Assembly: GCF_000735585.1 (NCBI RefSeq)
Contig: NZ_JNNO01000011.1
Span: 27,361 to 91,360, forward strand
Origin: Devosia sp. LC5
GTDB taxonomy: Bacteria; Pseudomonadota; Alphaproteobacteria; Rhizobiales; Devosiaceae
DNA length: 64,000 nucleotides
Reading direction: 5' to 3'
Each line of letters opens with the position of its first letter. The stretch's first letter is position 1. Below are positions 17,153 to 29,332 of the stretch, piece by piece. The notes under the pieces are model-generated. The model saw only the letters and a list, made by a program, of their open reading frames with translations, was not told the DNA's origin and searched no databases. Made by a program: the position numbers and the translations under genes.

Positions 17153-18223
17153 ATGGCTAGCTCGCCGCTTCGCGTTGTTGAGGGTGGAACGATGGATAAA
17201 GACAAGGCACTTGCCGCTGCACTCGGCCAGATCGAGCGCAGCTTCGGCAAGGGCTCGATCATGCGGCTGGGCGAGGCTGCGTCGATCGAAGTGGAGGCCA
17301 TCTCTACCGGTTCGCTCGGCCTCGACATCGCCTTGGGCATTGGCGGCCTGCCCAAGGGCCGTATCGTCGAGATTTTCGGGCCGGAAAGCTCCGGTAAAAC
17401 CACGCTGGCGCTGCATGTCATTGCCGAGGCGCAGCGCGCCGGTGGCATTTGCGCCTTCGTCGATGCGGAACATGCGCTCGATCCGATCTATGCCCGCAAG
17501 CTCGGCGTCAATGTCGACGACCTGCTGATTTCCCAGCCCGATGCTGGCGAACAGGCCCTCGAAATCACCGACACGCTGGTGCGCTCGGGCGCTATCGATG
17601 TGCTGGTGGTCGATTCGGTGGCAGCGCTGACGCCGCGAGCCGAACTCGAAGGCGAGATGGGCGATTCCCTGCCTGGCCTGCAGGCCCGCCTGATGAGCCA
17701 GGCCATGCGCAAGCTGACCTCGTCGATTTCCAAGTCGAAATGCCTGGTCATCTTCATCAACCAGATTCGCATGAAGATCGGCGTGATGTACGGTTCGCCC
17801 GAAACCACGACGGGCGGTAACGCGCTCAAATTCTATGCTTCGGTCCGCCTCGACATTCGCCGGATTGGCGCGATCAAGGATCGCGAAGAGATCGTGGGCA
17901 ACCAGACCCGCGTGAAGGTGGTCAAGAACAAGCTGGCTCCCCCGTTCCGCCAGGTTGAATTCGACATCATGTATGGCGAAGGCATTTCCAAGACGGGCGA
18001 GTTGATCGATCTGGGCGTCAAGTCCGGCATTGTCGAGAAATCCGGCGCCTGGTTCTCCTGGGATAGCCAGCGTCTGGGGCAGGGTCGTGAGAATGCGCGC
18101 CAGTTCCTCAAGGACAACCCGGACGCGGCAGCGACCATCGAACGCGGCGTGCGCGAAAGCTCGGGCCTGCTGGGCGAAGTGCTGCTGGTTTCGGGTGGCG
18201 ACGAAGAAACCACCGACGAATAG
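17153..18223 (+). CDS. recA: Recombinase RecA
   Basis: RecA polymerises on single-stranded DNA, drives strand exchange and triggers LexA cleavage. The 356-residue product contains Walker A ([13 protein letters not shown]), Walker B ([15 protein letters not shown]), the L2 loop ([20 protein letters not shown]) and the acidic C-terminus. AAGGAG stands 7 nt before ATG 17153. A second in-frame ATG at codon 14 is a less likely start. It is followed by a strong terminator and then alaS, a common alphaproteobacterial order. Confidence 0.97.
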   Translation: MASSPLRVVEGGTMDKDKALAAALGQIERSFGKGSIMRLGEAASIEVEAISTGSLGLDIALGIGGLPKGRIVEIFGPESSGKTTLALHVIAEAQRAGGICAFVDAEHALDPIYARKLGVNVDDLLISQPDAGEQALEITDTLVRSGAIDVLVVDSVAALTPRAELEGEMGDSLPGLQARLMSQAMRKLTSSISKSKCLVIFINQIRMKIGVMYGSPETTTGGNALKFYASVRLDIRRIGAIKDREEIVGNQTRVKVVKNKLAPPFRQVEFDIMYGEGISKTGELIDLGVKSGIVEKSGAWFSWDSQRLGQGRENARQFLKDNPDAAATIERGVRESSGLLGEVLLVSGGDEETTDE

Positions 18224-18248
18224 TCATTCTACCCTTGCAAGGTATTCG

Positions 18249-18284
18249 GGAGGTGGCGCGAAAGCGCTGCCTCCTTTGTTTTTT
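18249..18284 (+). terminator. Rho-independent terminator after recA
   Basis: An 11-bp stem with two wobble pairs (GGAGGTGGCGC / GCGCTGCCTCC) around a GAAA tetraloop is followed by a T-rich run (TTTGTTTTTT). It begins 26 nt after the recA stop and separates recA from alaS. Confidence 0.9.
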
Positions 18285-18407
18285 CGGCCACGATTGACCG
18301 CTCCAGATGCCCTCTTGCTGCCGCAATGCTGGACAGAGGCGTAAACCCCGCGATAGAAAGCCCGCGACCTTCTGCGGCGCCTGCGCCATTCCGATGAAAG
18401 CCTGTTG

Positions 18408-21053
<2,646 letters not shown>

Positions 21054-21060
21054 GAAGCCA

Positions 21061-21098
21061 AGACCTTATCCTGAGCTTGTCGAAGGATGAGGTCTTTG
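21061..21098. repeat. Palindromic intergenic repeat after alaS
   Basis: GACCTTATCCTGAGCTTG and its partial inverse CGAAGGATGAGGTC form an imperfect palindrome in the 53-bp gap between alaS and the convergent EamA gene. Its right half resembles the GGATGAGGTCTACTG unit at 12664-12703 and 32238-32277, so it belongs to the same dispersed family. It may also act as a bidirectional transcription stop. Confidence 0.65.
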
Positions 21099-21106
21099 CG
21101 CCTCCG

Positions 21107-21991
21107 CTAAAGCCCGGTGCGGAAGAAGAACAGCCGCGGCTTCCAGACGATCTTGATCTTGTCGGTCAGCACATTGGCAAGGCCGGCCGTCAGCACGATG
21201 ACGAGGCCCACAATGGCCACCCAGTCGGGGTATTCGCCGAAAAACGCCGCGCCGAACACGATGGCCCAAATCAACTGGCTATATTGCACCGGCGCCAGCA
21301 GATTGGCCGGCGATCGCTTCGCCGCCGAAATCAACAACAGCCCACCAGTGCCGCCCATCAGGCCGATGCTGACAAACACCGCCAATTGCTCCAGTGACGG
21401 CAGCACGAAAAAAGGGATCATCAGCAACCCGTTGAACAAGCCGGAATAGATCACCTGCAGGCCCACCAGGCTCACCCGCCGCTCGCGCGGCGCCACATGC
21501 CGCAGGATGATGGTGGTCACGCCGCCGAAAAACACGCTGCAGAAAATCGCCAGATGCCCCAATTGCAGCTCGCGCACACCGGGGCGGATTACCAGCACGA
21601 CGCCCAGAAAGCTGATGATCAGCAGCAGCCAGCGATGCACCGCCACATGTTCCTTGAGCACCAGCACGCCCAGCAGCGTCACCATGATCGGGGTGAGGAA
21701 GCCGACGGCATAGACGTCGGCAAAAGGAATGTGGGTAAAGGCATACATGACGCAGGCGGTGCCCGCGATTGCCGTAGCGCAGCGCAAATGCACCAGCCAC
21801 GGGTGCTTGAGCTTATAAAGGTCGCGCCACCGCTCGCCCCGCTTGGTCAGCATGGCGGGAATGATCGAAAAACTGGTGGTAAAGAACGCGATCTCGAAGA
21901 CCGACATGGCCGGGCCGGTTGCCTTGATCAGGGCGTCGGCCATTGAAAAGCTGGCATAGGCCAAAAAGGCCAGAATGACGCCGACCGGCAT
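21107..21991 (-). CDS. EamA/DMT-family exporter (copy 1)
   Basis: A 294-residue drug/metabolite transporter with ten hydrophobic helices arranged as two EamA repeats; LKEHVAVHRWLLLIISFLGV marks the end of the first repeat. ATG 21991 is chosen because the upstream frame is low-complexity Pro/Ala and the family N-terminus starts at MPVGVILAFLAY. It lies 94 nt downstream of a paralogue on the same strand with shared motifs (GERWRDLYKLKHPWLVHLR here versus GERWRDSFRLKHPGLVHLR). The substrate is unknown. Confidence 0.88.
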   Translation of the reverse strand: MPVGVILAFLAYASFSMADALIKATGPAMSVFEIAFFTTSFSIIPAMLTKRGERWRDLYKLKHPWLVHLRCATAIAGTACVMYAFTHIPFADVYAVGFLTPIMVTLLGVLVLKEHVAVHRWLLLIISFLGVVLVIRPGVRELQLGHLAIFCSVFFGGVTTIILRHVAPRERRVSLVGLQVIYSGLFNGLLMIPFFVLPSLEQLAVFVSIGLMGGTGGLLLISAAKRSPANLLAPVQYSQLIWAIVFGAAFFGEYPDWVAIVGLVIVLTAGLANVLTDKIKIVWKPRLFFFRTGL

Positions 21992-22085
21992 CGCAATATC
22001 CAAAATATGAAGAGGACTCGGGGAAACCGATCTACCATACGAGTTCGCTGCGATGCCGTCGATTGGCTGGGGCCGGGCAAAGGCG

Positions 22086-23015
22086 CTAAATTTCGGGTCC
22101 CTGCACCTCGGTAATATTGGTCTTGGGGCCGGGACGGGCGCGGTATTCGGCAAAGCGGCCGGCAATGCGGGCGCGGGCGCCATCGAGGAACACATTGACC
22201 AGCCCGCTGAGGATCACCACGGCGAGTCCCGCATAGGCGAGCAGATCGGGATGCTCGGCATAGAAATAGGCGCCCAGCCCGATGGCCCAGACGATCTGCA
22301 CATATTGCACCGGGGCGACCTGGCTGGCCGGGGCATTGCGGGTGGCGGCAATCAGCAGGATATGGCCCATGCCGATAAAGCTGCCGCTAGCGAGCAGCAG
22401 GGCAAATTGCTGCCAGTTCGGCACGATGAAGCTGGGCGCCATCAGAACGGCATTGACCGCCAGCAGATACAGCGCGGGCAGGGCGATCAGGCTGACACGT
22501 TTCTCCGCGCTCGCCACGATGCGCAGCACGGTGGTGGTGGTCGCGCCGAAAAAGGCACAACCCAGCGCCGCGAGATGCCCCAGTTCCAGCTCGCGAAAGC
22601 CGGGCCGCACCACCAGCATGACGCCGGCAAAACCGGCCAGCAACATGGTCCAGCGCATGGCGTGGACACGTTCCTTGAGCAGCAGCACCGACATGGCCGT
22701 GATGAACAGGGGCATCATGAAGACCAGCGAATAGGTCTCGGCAAAGGGGATGGTGACGAAGGCGAAGGTGACCAGCGATGAGGACGCCACGCCGCTGAAT
22801 GAGCGCAGATGCACCAGGCCGGGATGCTTGAGCCGGAAACTGTCGCGCCAGCGCTCCCCCCTGGGCTTGGCGAACATGGCCGGAATCAGCGAGAACAGGG
22901 CGATGAAAAAGCCGATCTCGAACACGCTGAGCGTCTGCCCGAAACCCTTGATGATCGCGTCGCCGCAGGCATAGATCGAATAGGCGGCAATCGCGTAAAG
23001 CACGCCGATCGGCAT
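22086..23015 (-). CDS. EamA/DMT-family exporter (copy 2)
   Basis: A 309-residue paralogue of the next gene, with ten predicted helices and the same signature segments (LKERVHAMRWTMLLAGFAGV; APVQYVQIVWAIGLGAYF). It carries an extra polar C-terminal tail of about 30 residues (from RARIAGRFAEYRARPG). The pair looks like a tandem duplication that has since diverged. Substrates of such exporters are typically amino acids or metabolites, but none is indicated here. Confidence 0.88.
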   Translation of the reverse strand: MPIGVLYAIAAYSIYACGDAIIKGFGQTLSVFEIGFFIALFSLIPAMFAKPRGERWRDSFRLKHPGLVHLRSFSGVASSSLVTFAFVTIPFAETYSLVFMMPLFITAMSVLLLKERVHAMRWTMLLAGFAGVMLVVRPGFRELELGHLAALGCAFFGATTTTVLRIVASAEKRVSLIALPALYLLAVNAVLMAPSFIVPNWQQFALLLASGSFIGMGHILLIAATRNAPASQVAPVQYVQIVWAIGLGAYFYAEHPDLLAYAGLAVVILSGLVNVFLDGARARIAGRFAEYRARPGPKTNITEVQGPEI

Positions 23016-23099
23016 GATAAATCCAAAAAAATCGAGGGCAGGCAGGAGTATGACCTTAAGGCCGCTCCATGCCTGCGTCGATGGGCATTATGCCGGCAA

Positions 23100-23834
23100 T
23101 CAGTCGTCGAGCGAAATGTCCCCGCCACTCGATGAGTCGAAATCGGTCTGGGCAGGATTGCCCTCCACGTCGATATCGCCGCCGCTTGAGGCTTCAGCTT
23201 TGACGCTTTGGGTGGCATGCACGGCAATGTCGGCCCCGCTGGAGGCGCCGGCGGTGGCTGTGGCACAGACGAGGTCGCCGGCATCGATCCCCGAGCCGCT
23301 GGAGGCCTCGGCGCCAATGGTATTGCAAGTGCCGGAGAGATCGATATTGGCGCCGCTCGATGCGCCGGCGCGCAACGCGCCAAAGGCGGCGCCGGTCAGC
23401 TTGATGTCGGCGCCGCTGGAGGCCTCGAGATCAAGCTGGTCGGATTCGAGGCCCGTGCCGCGCACATCTGCGCCGGAGCTGGCAGAAATGCCCGAGATGG
23501 CGGGCAGGGCGATGTTGATGGTTACGGCATTGCCATTGTTGAGCAGCATGCCGACGAGCCCGCCGCTGATGATGAAATCGAGGAAGTCCTGATCGAGACG
23601 GGCGGTGAGTACGCCATCGGCGACTGCGAGTTCGAGATTGTTGAGGGCGTCGGCGCTGCCCGATTCGGCGCGGACGGCGAAGTTGTCGCCAATGGTGACG
23701 ACGGTATCGAGCCCGGTGGCGATATCGATGCGGTCGAAATTGTTCAGCGCGAAATCGCGGCTTTCCGCCTTGGCCGCACCTCCGAATGTCAATCCAATCG
23801 CCGTGGCGAGTGCAAGTGTGGCAATGGTCCGCAT
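23100..23834 (-). CDS. Secreted DUF2807 (head GIN domain) beta-solenoid protein
   Basis: The 244-residue product starts with a clear signal peptide (cleavage near GGAAKAES), so it is exported to the periplasm or beyond. The mature part fits the DUF2807 family, a putative auto-transporter adhesin head domain. From about residue 120 a short unit recurs about every 18-20 residues: ASSGADV, ASSGADI, ASSGANI, ASSGSGI, ASSGADI, ASSGGDI, SSSGGDI. This is the regular pattern of a beta-helix. No function is established. It ends with an acidic tail (SLDD). Confidence 0.85.
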   Translation of the reverse strand: MRTIATLALATAIGLTFGGAAKAESRDFALNNFDRIDIATGLDTVVTIGDNFAVRAESGSADALNNLELAVADGVLTARLDQDFLDFIISGGLVGMLLNNGNAVTINIALPAISGISASSGADVRGTGLESDQLDLEASSGADIKLTGAAFGALRAGASSGANIDLSGTCNTIGAEASSGSGIDAGDLVCATATAGASSGADIAVHATQSVKAEASSGGDIDVEGNPAQTDFDSSSGGDISLDD

Positions 23835-23902
23835 AGTCTTCGCTCCCTCGTTGACTGCCTGGCATATGGTAGTTGGCGGCGGTCGCTCAAGAGAGCTTGG
23901 CG

Positions 23903-23933
23903 ATATAAAGGGGCCGGAGCATGGCTCCGGCCC
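23903..23933 (-). terminator. Terminator after the FadL-like gene
   Basis: A perfect 10-bp stem (GGGCCGGAGC / GCTCCGGCCC) with a 3-nt loop lies 6 nt past the stop of the FadL-like gene on the minus strand. It is followed on that strand by CTTTATAT, a short weak T-tract. Confidence 0.7.
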
Positions 23934-23939
23934 GCTGTC

Positions 23940-25058
23940 CTAGAACGATGCCTTGGCGCTGAAGCTGAAGGCCAGGACGCTGCCGGTATCCCAGGTTTCG
24001 CCCAGCGCATTGGTTCCCGCTTCGATCATGGAATAGGACACGCCGCCGGACAGCTCGAAATTTTCGCTCGGCTTGTAAGCGGCGCCCAGGTTGGCGCCCC
24101 AGCGATCGGCCTGTGTGCCATTGGCCAGGATTCCGGCGCCGTTTTGGCGCGATGTGCCCTTGTCCCAGGTGAGGCCGGCGAGGATTGTCAGGTCCTCGGT
24201 CAGTTGGTGCCCAACACCGGCCGATACAGTCCAGCCGTCCTCGTAATTGAGCACCGTGGTCAAGGTGGGCCCGGGCGTGGTTACGGTCAATGCGTCGACC
24301 ACCGACCAGTCCACCCACTTGATCCCGCCCAGCACCAGCCAGCCGGGCGCAATTCCGCTCTGCGCCTTGACTTCAAGTGTCTGGGGCGTGGTGACGCTGG
24401 CGGCCGCAGGCAGGCCTGCGGCGAATGTGCCGGACAGATCGTAATCGATGGCGGCGTTGTAGATGGCACTGACGCGCAGGGCAATTTCGGGCACTTCATA
24501 GGCCGCGCCGATGCGCCAGCCAAAGCCGTTCCCATCCAGCTCGACCGGGAGCGTTCCCAGGGTCGGGCCGGGCAGCAGGGCCGGAACCAGTGCTTCATAA
24601 TTAAGAGTTTGCGCCGAGATGCCGCCGATAATGCTGAGGCTCCCTGGGCCGACAGCAAAACCGTAGGCGCAGGTCAGGCCGAGATCGTTGGACCAGATGC
24701 GTTCGCGGGCCGACTGGGCTGTGGCGGCAGCATAGGTCAGCAGACGATCCGTGCCCGAACCCCATGGGTTTTGGGCCGAAACCAGGCAGGAGCCGTTCTC
24801 GATCAGATCCGCCTTGGCGGCGAAATTGTAATAGGTGCGGTTGGACGATGTGGCGATCGTGCCCAGGGCAGGCGCCGCAAGACTGGTAATGTCATGGTTG
24901 ATAATGACACGGGTTACGGTGCCCTTGCCGACATAAGTGCCGGGATCGAACAGCAAATCCCAATTATAGCCATTGGCTTCGAGGCCCCCGGCATGGGCCG
25001 CCCCCATGCTCGATGAGGCAACCAGTGCTGCCAGCGCGGTGCTGCGAATGCTTGGCAT
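23940..25058 (-). CDS. OmpP1/FadL-like outer-membrane porin
   Basis: The 372-residue product has a signal peptide (MPSIRSTALAALVASSSMGA, cleavage near AHAGG), then a beta-barrel pattern of alternating polar and hydrophobic strands ending in Phe (FSAKASF), as outer-membrane proteins do. The mature N-terminus beginning GGLEANGYNWDLLFDPG and the barrel motifs resemble the FadL family, which takes up long-chain fatty acids or other hydrophobic compounds. GGGAGG before ATG 25058 fixes the start. It is monocistronic, with hairpins on both sides. Confidence 0.82.
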   Translation of the reverse strand: MPSIRSTALAALVASSSMGAAHAGGLEANGYNWDLLFDPGTYVGKGTVTRVIINHDITSLAAPALGTIATSSNRTYYNFAAKADLIENGSCLVSAQNPWGSGTDRLLTYAAATAQSARERIWSNDLGLTCAYGFAVGPGSLSIIGGISAQTLNYEALVPALLPGPTLGTLPVELDGNGFGWRIGAAYEVPEIALRVSAIYNAAIDYDLSGTFAAGLPAAASVTTPQTLEVKAQSGIAPGWLVLGGIKWVDWSVVDALTVTTPGPTLTTVLNYEDGWTVSAGVGHQLTEDLTILAGLTWDKGTSRQNGAGILANGTQADRWGANLGAAYKPSENFELSGGVSYSMIEAGTNALGETWDTGSVLAFSFSAKASF

Positions 25059-25249
25059 GTAGAATCCTCCCAGATTTAGAAGCGGCATATTTTCGCCGCC
25101 TCGCCCGTCGGGCCGTTTGCCGGCCACGTTGACGTTAACGTCTAGTAGGTCCTGTTTGCGGCAAGCCGTCAACGGCCCCTTTGCCGGATTAAGACGAAAG
25201 TGTGTCACTGGCGCACAGGTGCAACAGTGCGTACGGGAGCGGCACAAAC

Positions 25250-25278
25250 AAAAAGGCCGGAGCAATGCTCCGGCCTTT
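25250..25278 (-). terminator. Terminator after icd
   Basis: A perfect 12-bp stem (AAAGGCCGGAGC / GCTCCGGCCTTT, 3-nt loop) lies 24 nt past the icd stop. On the minus strand it is followed by TTTTTGTTTG, a typical T-tract. The T-run on the plus side is short. Confidence 0.9.
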
Positions 25279-25301
25279 CCGCATTTCTGGGCCTGTGGCG
25301 C

Positions 25302-26513
25302 TTACGCCATCGCCTTTTGCAGGTTCTGGTCGATCGCATCGAGGAAGCCCAGGGTCGATAGCCAAGGCTGGTCGGGGCCGACGAGCAGGCTGAGGTCCTT
25401 GGTCATCTTGCCTTCTTCGATCGTGTCGACGGTAACCTTTTCCAGCGTCAGGGCGAACTTGGCCAGCGCCTCGTTGTCGTCGAGCTTGGCGCGGTGGGCC
25501 AGGCCACGGGTCCAGGCGAAGATCGAGGCGGTGGAATTGGTCGAGGTTTCCTTGCCCTGCTGGTGCTGGCGGTAATGACGGGTCACCGTCCCGTGGGCGG
25601 CTTCGGCTTCCACGATCTTGCCATCGGGCGTTGCCAGAACCGAGGTCATCAGGCCCAGCGAGCCGAAGCCCTGCGCCACGATGTCGGACTGCACGTCGCC
25701 GTCATAGTTCTTGCACGCCCAAACGTAACCGCCGGACCACTTGAGGGCCGAGGCGACCATGTCGTCGATCAGGCGGTGCTCGTACCAGATCTTCTTGGCT
25801 TCGAACTGTTCCTTGAACTCGGCCTCGTAGATCTCCTGGAAGATATCCTTGAAGCGGCCGTCATAGGCCTTGAGAATGGTGTTCTTGGTGGACAGGTACA
25901 CCGGCACACCGCGGGCAAGGCCGTAGTTGAAGCTCGAATAGGCGAAGTCGCGGATCGAGTCGTCAAGGTTATACATGGCCATGGCCACACCGGCACCTGG
26001 CGCCTGGTAGACTTCGTGCTCGATGACCTTGCCGTCTTCGCCGGTGAACTTGATCGACAGCGTGCCCTTGCCGGGGAACAGGAAATCGGTGGCGCGGTAC
26101 TGATCGCCAAAGGCATGGCGGCCCACGATGATGGGCTGGGTCCAGCCGGGCACCAGGCGCGGCACGTTCTTGCAGATGATGGGCTCGCGGAAGATCACGC
26201 CGCCCAGGATGTTGCGGATGGTGCCATTGGGCGACTTCCACATCTTCTTGAGCTTGAATTCCTCGACGCGCTGCTCATCGGGGGTGATGGTGGCGCATTT
26301 GATGCCGACGCCGTGCTTCTGGATGGCATGGGCTGCATCGACCGTGATCTGGTCATTGGTGGCGTCGCGGCTCTCGACCGAAAGGTCATAATATTCGATC
26401 GGCAGATCGAGATAGGGATGGATGAGCTTGTCCTTGATCGCCTGCCAGATGATGCGGGTCATTTCATCGCCGTCGAGATCGACGACCGGGTTGGCGACTT
26501 TGATTTTGCTCAT
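25302..26513 (-). CDS. icd: NADP-dependent isocitrate dehydrogenase
   Basis: This TCA-cycle enzyme converts isocitrate to 2-oxoglutarate and CO2 with NADP. The 403-residue protein is the eukaryote-like type II form common in alphaproteobacteria: [20 protein letters not shown] at the start, the substrate loop [13 protein letters not shown], the catalytic Tyr/Lys region, and [20 protein letters not shown] for cofactor binding. It is transcribed alone, with a strong terminator and a 216-bp region divergent from the FabF-type gene. Confidence 0.97.
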   Translation of the reverse strand: MSKIKVANPVVDLDGDEMTRIIWQAIKDKLIHPYLDLPIEYYDLSVESRDATNDQITVDAAHAIQKHGVGIKCATITPDEQRVEEFKLKKMWKSPNGTIRNILGGVIFREPIICKNVPRLVPGWTQPIIVGRHAFGDQYRATDFLFPGKGTLSIKFTGEDGKVIEHEVYQAPGAGVAMAMYNLDDSIRDFAYSSFNYGLARGVPVYLSTKNTILKAYDGRFKDIFQEIYEAEFKEQFEAKKIWYEHRLIDDMVASALKWSGGYVWACKNYDGDVQSDIVAQGFGSLGLMTSVLATPDGKIVEAEAAHGTVTRHYRQHQQGKETSTNSTASIFAWTRGLAHRAKLDDNEALAKFALTLEKVTVDTIEEGKMTKDLSLLVGPDQPWLSTLGFLDAIDQNLQKAMA

Positions 26514-26729
26514 CGGCTGGGCTCCCTTTGCCTAATGCAATATGCCCGGTTTGGCCGGGCAGTTCATGGTGCGCCCGTATAGCATTGGCACGCGACAGCG
26601 CAAAGGCGCGTTATGGCAAGGGGGCATGCCGTTGTGCTTTTGAGCAAGTTTTCGGCGCTTTCTGCGGCCAACACTTGTATGGCTTTGTGCCAGACCCGAC
26701 ATTGCGGTCATTCGCATAGGAGATAATTG

Positions 26730-28010
26730 ATGCTGAAACCCGATCCCGCCGACCCAATCGTGGTCACCGGTATGGGCGCCGTCAGCCCGATGGGCGTTGG
26801 TGTTGCGACGCTGTGGACGCGACTGGTGGCCGGCGAGAGCGGGGTGGTCCGCAATGACCGCTTCGATACGACCGGTTTCACCTCGGGCATTGCGGGCATG
26901 GTGCCAAGCAAGGCTGATGTGCCGTATGGTTTCGACCCTGCCGATTTCATCGACGGCAAGGAAATCAAGAAGATGGATCTGTTTATCCAGTATGGCATCG
27001 GCGCCGCTGCCGAAGCGCTGGATCAGGCCGGCTGGCATCCGACATCGCCGGAAGATCAGGCCGCGACCGCAACCATTATCGGTTCGGGCGTCGGCGGGTC
27101 GCCGGTCATGGCCAAGGCGGTCGAGATCATCCAGGAAAAGGGCCCGCGCCGGCTCTCGCCATTCACCGTGCCCTCCTTCCTCGCCAATCTGGCGGCCGGC
27201 TGGATTTCGATTCTGCATGGCTTCAAAGGTCCGATCGGTGCCCCGGTGACGGCCTGTGCCGCCTCGGCCCAGGCCATTGGCGATGGCATGCGCCTGATCA
27301 TGACCGGCGAGGCCGAAGTGGCCGTGGTCGGCGGCGCCGAGGGTTCGGTCGATCCCATCTCCATCGGTGGTTTCGGTGCCTCCCGCGCGCTGACCTCCTC
27401 GCATAACGATGCGCCGCATCTGGCATCGCGCCCCTTCGACAAGGGCCATGATGGCTTCGTGCTGGCCGAAGGCGCTGCGGTGCTGGTCATCGAAAAGCTC
27501 AGCCACGCGAAGGCGCGCGGCGCGACGCCGCTGGCCATCCTGGCCGGTTACGGCACCTCGGCCGACGCCTATCACCTGACAGCGGGTTCACCCGATGGCG
27601 CCGGCGCGCAGGTCGCTATGCGCAATTCGCTCAAGATGGCGGGGCTCGAGCCGAGCCAGATCGGCTACGTCAACGCCCATGCTACCTCTACCCAGGTGGG
27701 TGACAATGCCGAAATCGCCGGGATTACCGCGGTGTTCCCGGGCCGGGGCAAGGATCTTGCCGTGTCCTCGACCAAGTCGGCAACCGGGCACATGCTGGGT
27801 GCCGCCGGCGCAATCGAAGCGATCATCTCGATTCAGGCGCTGCGCACCGGCGTTCTGCCGCCCACGATCAATCTGGACGATCCTGAGGAAGCGGCCGACA
27901 TTTTCGACCTCGTGCCCAAGGTGGCCAAACCCAAGGCGGTAGATTACGCGCTGTCCAATTCCTTCGGCTTTGGCGGCGTCAATGCCAGCCTGGTGTTCGG
28001 CCGCATCTAA
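26730..28010 (+). CDS. fabF: Beta-ketoacyl-ACP synthase II (FabF type)
   Basis: A 426-residue thiolase-fold condensing enzyme that extends acyl-ACP with malonyl-ACP. The active-site Cys is in VTACAASAQAIGDG, the two His residues in NAHATST and KSATGHMLGAAGA. AGGAG 7 nt before ATG 26730 fixes the start. No acyl carrier protein or other fab gene is adjacent, so this may be an extra KASII rather than the main operon copy. Its stop overlaps the convergent GFA gene by 4 nt. Confidence 0.9.
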   Translation: MLKPDPADPIVVTGMGAVSPMGVGVATLWTRLVAGESGVVRNDRFDTTGFTSGIAGMVPSKADVPYGFDPADFIDGKEIKKMDLFIQYGIGAAAEALDQAGWHPTSPEDQAATATIIGSGVGGSPVMAKAVEIIQEKGPRRLSPFTVPSFLANLAAGWISILHGFKGPIGAPVTACAASAQAIGDGMRLIMTGEAEVAVVGGAEGSVDPISIGGFGASRALTSSHNDAPHLASRPFDKGHDGFVLAEGAAVLVIEKLSHAKARGATPLAILAGYGTSADAYHLTAGSPDGAGAQVAMRNSLKMAGLEPSQIGYVNAHATSTQVGDNAEIAGITAVFPGRGKDLAVSSTKSATGHMLGAAGAIEAIISIQALRTGVLPPTINLDDPEEAADIFDLVPKVAKPKAVDYALSNSFGFGGVNASLVFGRI

Positions 28011-28453
28011 GAAGCCTCGTGCTGCTCTCGATAGGCCTGGTGCCGGGGCAGATGATCTGCCACCAGGTCCCAGGCCTGCTGCGAGCGGGCGAAAATCAGC
28101 TGGGTGGGATCAAACCACTGGTTCTGCCCGGCAAAGAAGCCGGCCGGTATCATCCGCAAGCTCGGTGCCCGCGAGGATTGGCCGTAAAGCGGCGTGCCGC
28201 AGGCGGGGCAGAAATGCCGGGTGAAGATCGCGCCGGAATCGGCGGGCCGCGCGAAATTCGCCGTGGCCCCCGTAAGGGTGATTGCCTCGGCGGGCACCAG
28301 CGCCACGGTGGAATGACCGGTGCCGGTGGCCCGCTGGCAATCAAGACACGAGCAGACCAGCATCGACAGCACGCGGCCGCGCAACGTCATCTCGACCGCG
28401 CCGCAGGCACAGGCGGCTGTCACGTCCACCATCAGGCGATCAGGCTTGCTCAT
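28007..28453 (-). CDS. GFA-family zinc protein
   Basis: A 148-residue protein of the glutathione-dependent formaldehyde-activating enzyme/CENP-V family. The zinc ligands are visible as CACGAVEM, CSCLDCQRATGT and CPACGTPLYG. Many family members are not formaldehyde enzymes, so the substrate is open. ATG 28453 matches the domain start. It overlaps the 3' end of the FabF gene in convergent orientation. Confidence 0.85.
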   Translation of the reverse strand: MSKPDRLMVDVTAACACGAVEMTLRGRVLSMLVCSCLDCQRATGTGHSTVALVPAEAITLTGATANFARPADSGAIFTRHFCPACGTPLYGQSSRAPSLRMIPAGFFAGQNQWFDPTQLIFARSQQAWDLVADHLPRHQAYREQHEAS

Positions 28454-28556
28454 GCCGCAGAAGCTGGCACGACCCGCCCGTTGCGGCAAGGCGTGGCCCT
28501 TGCCTTTGTGAGCGAGCTTGGCAAGAGTGCGCGCGCCAAAGCTGGAGGACGCAGAT

Positions 28557-29132
28557 TTGCACCCAGACTATCCGCTTGAAACGGCGAGGTTGCTGCTTCG
28601 CCCCTTCACGCGCGGCGATGTGGATGCCGTGTTCGATTATCGCCGCCGCGAGGATGTCGCACGTTATCTGTTCGACGTGCCGCTAAGCCGGGAGGAATGT
28701 GCGCTGGCCGTGCAGCAGCGCATCGGGCAGGTGGCGCTGGAGGCTGACGACGACAAGATCATCCTGGGCGTGGAGCTGGCAGGCGAAGGCGCGCTGATCG
28801 GCGAGGTCTCGCTGATCCTGCGCAATCGCGATGCGCGGCAGGGCGAAATCGGCTGGATTTTTCATCCCGACTATCAGGGACATGGCTACGCAACCGAGGC
28901 GGCCGTCGCTTTGCTGGACCTCGCTTTCACGAATGGCGAGATGCACCGGGTCATGGCGCGATGCGATGCCAGGAACCTCGCATCGGCCAAGCTGATGGAG
29001 CGTTTGGGCATGCGCCGTGAAGCACATTTCCGCGAGCATGCCCTGTTCAAGGGGGAGTGGGACGAGGAATTTATTTATGCCATTCTGGAAACGGAATGGC
29101 CAGAAAAGCGCCTTGCATTCTTCGCTTCTTGA
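28557..29132 (+). CDS. GNAT acetyltransferase, RimJ/RimL type (copy 1)
   Basis: A GNAT-fold N-acetyltransferase with the family N-terminus LETARLLLRPFTRGDVDAVF and the acetyl-CoA loop (HPDYQGHGYATEA). TTG 28557 is preferred because GGAGG (28544-28548) lies 8 nt before it and it gives a standard 191-residue protein. Upstream TTG 28518 and GTG 28527 have no such signal. A paralogue follows 200 nt downstream with near-identical C-terminal motifs. The acceptor substrate is unknown. Confidence 0.85.
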   Translation: MHPDYPLETARLLLRPFTRGDVDAVFDYRRREDVARYLFDVPLSREECALAVQQRIGQVALEADDDKIILGVELAGEGALIGEVSLILRNRDARQGEIGWIFHPDYQGHGYATEAAVALLDLAFTNGEMHRVMARCDARNLASAKLMERLGMRREAHFREHALFKGEWDEEFIYAILETEWPEKRLAFFAS

Positions 29133-29332
29133 ATCAATTGCGCTGTCTTAATGCTTTGATCTAGAACGATTTATTGGAACGTCTTTGGCGCTCGCCGGTC
29201 GCTCGTAACGCCGCCGCGGCCCCGCCAGACCGCCGGTTATTGCGGGGTAGAATATTTCTCCGCCTGGCAGGAACATCTCCGAGTCTCCTCGCGTTGAGAA
29301 TTCCGCAATGCCTAGCGGGAGGGAGCGCAACC

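Noticed and set aside
25494..26582. A 362-codon plus-strand open frame
   Set aside because: Antisense to icd, which has all catalytic motifs of isocitrate dehydrogenase.
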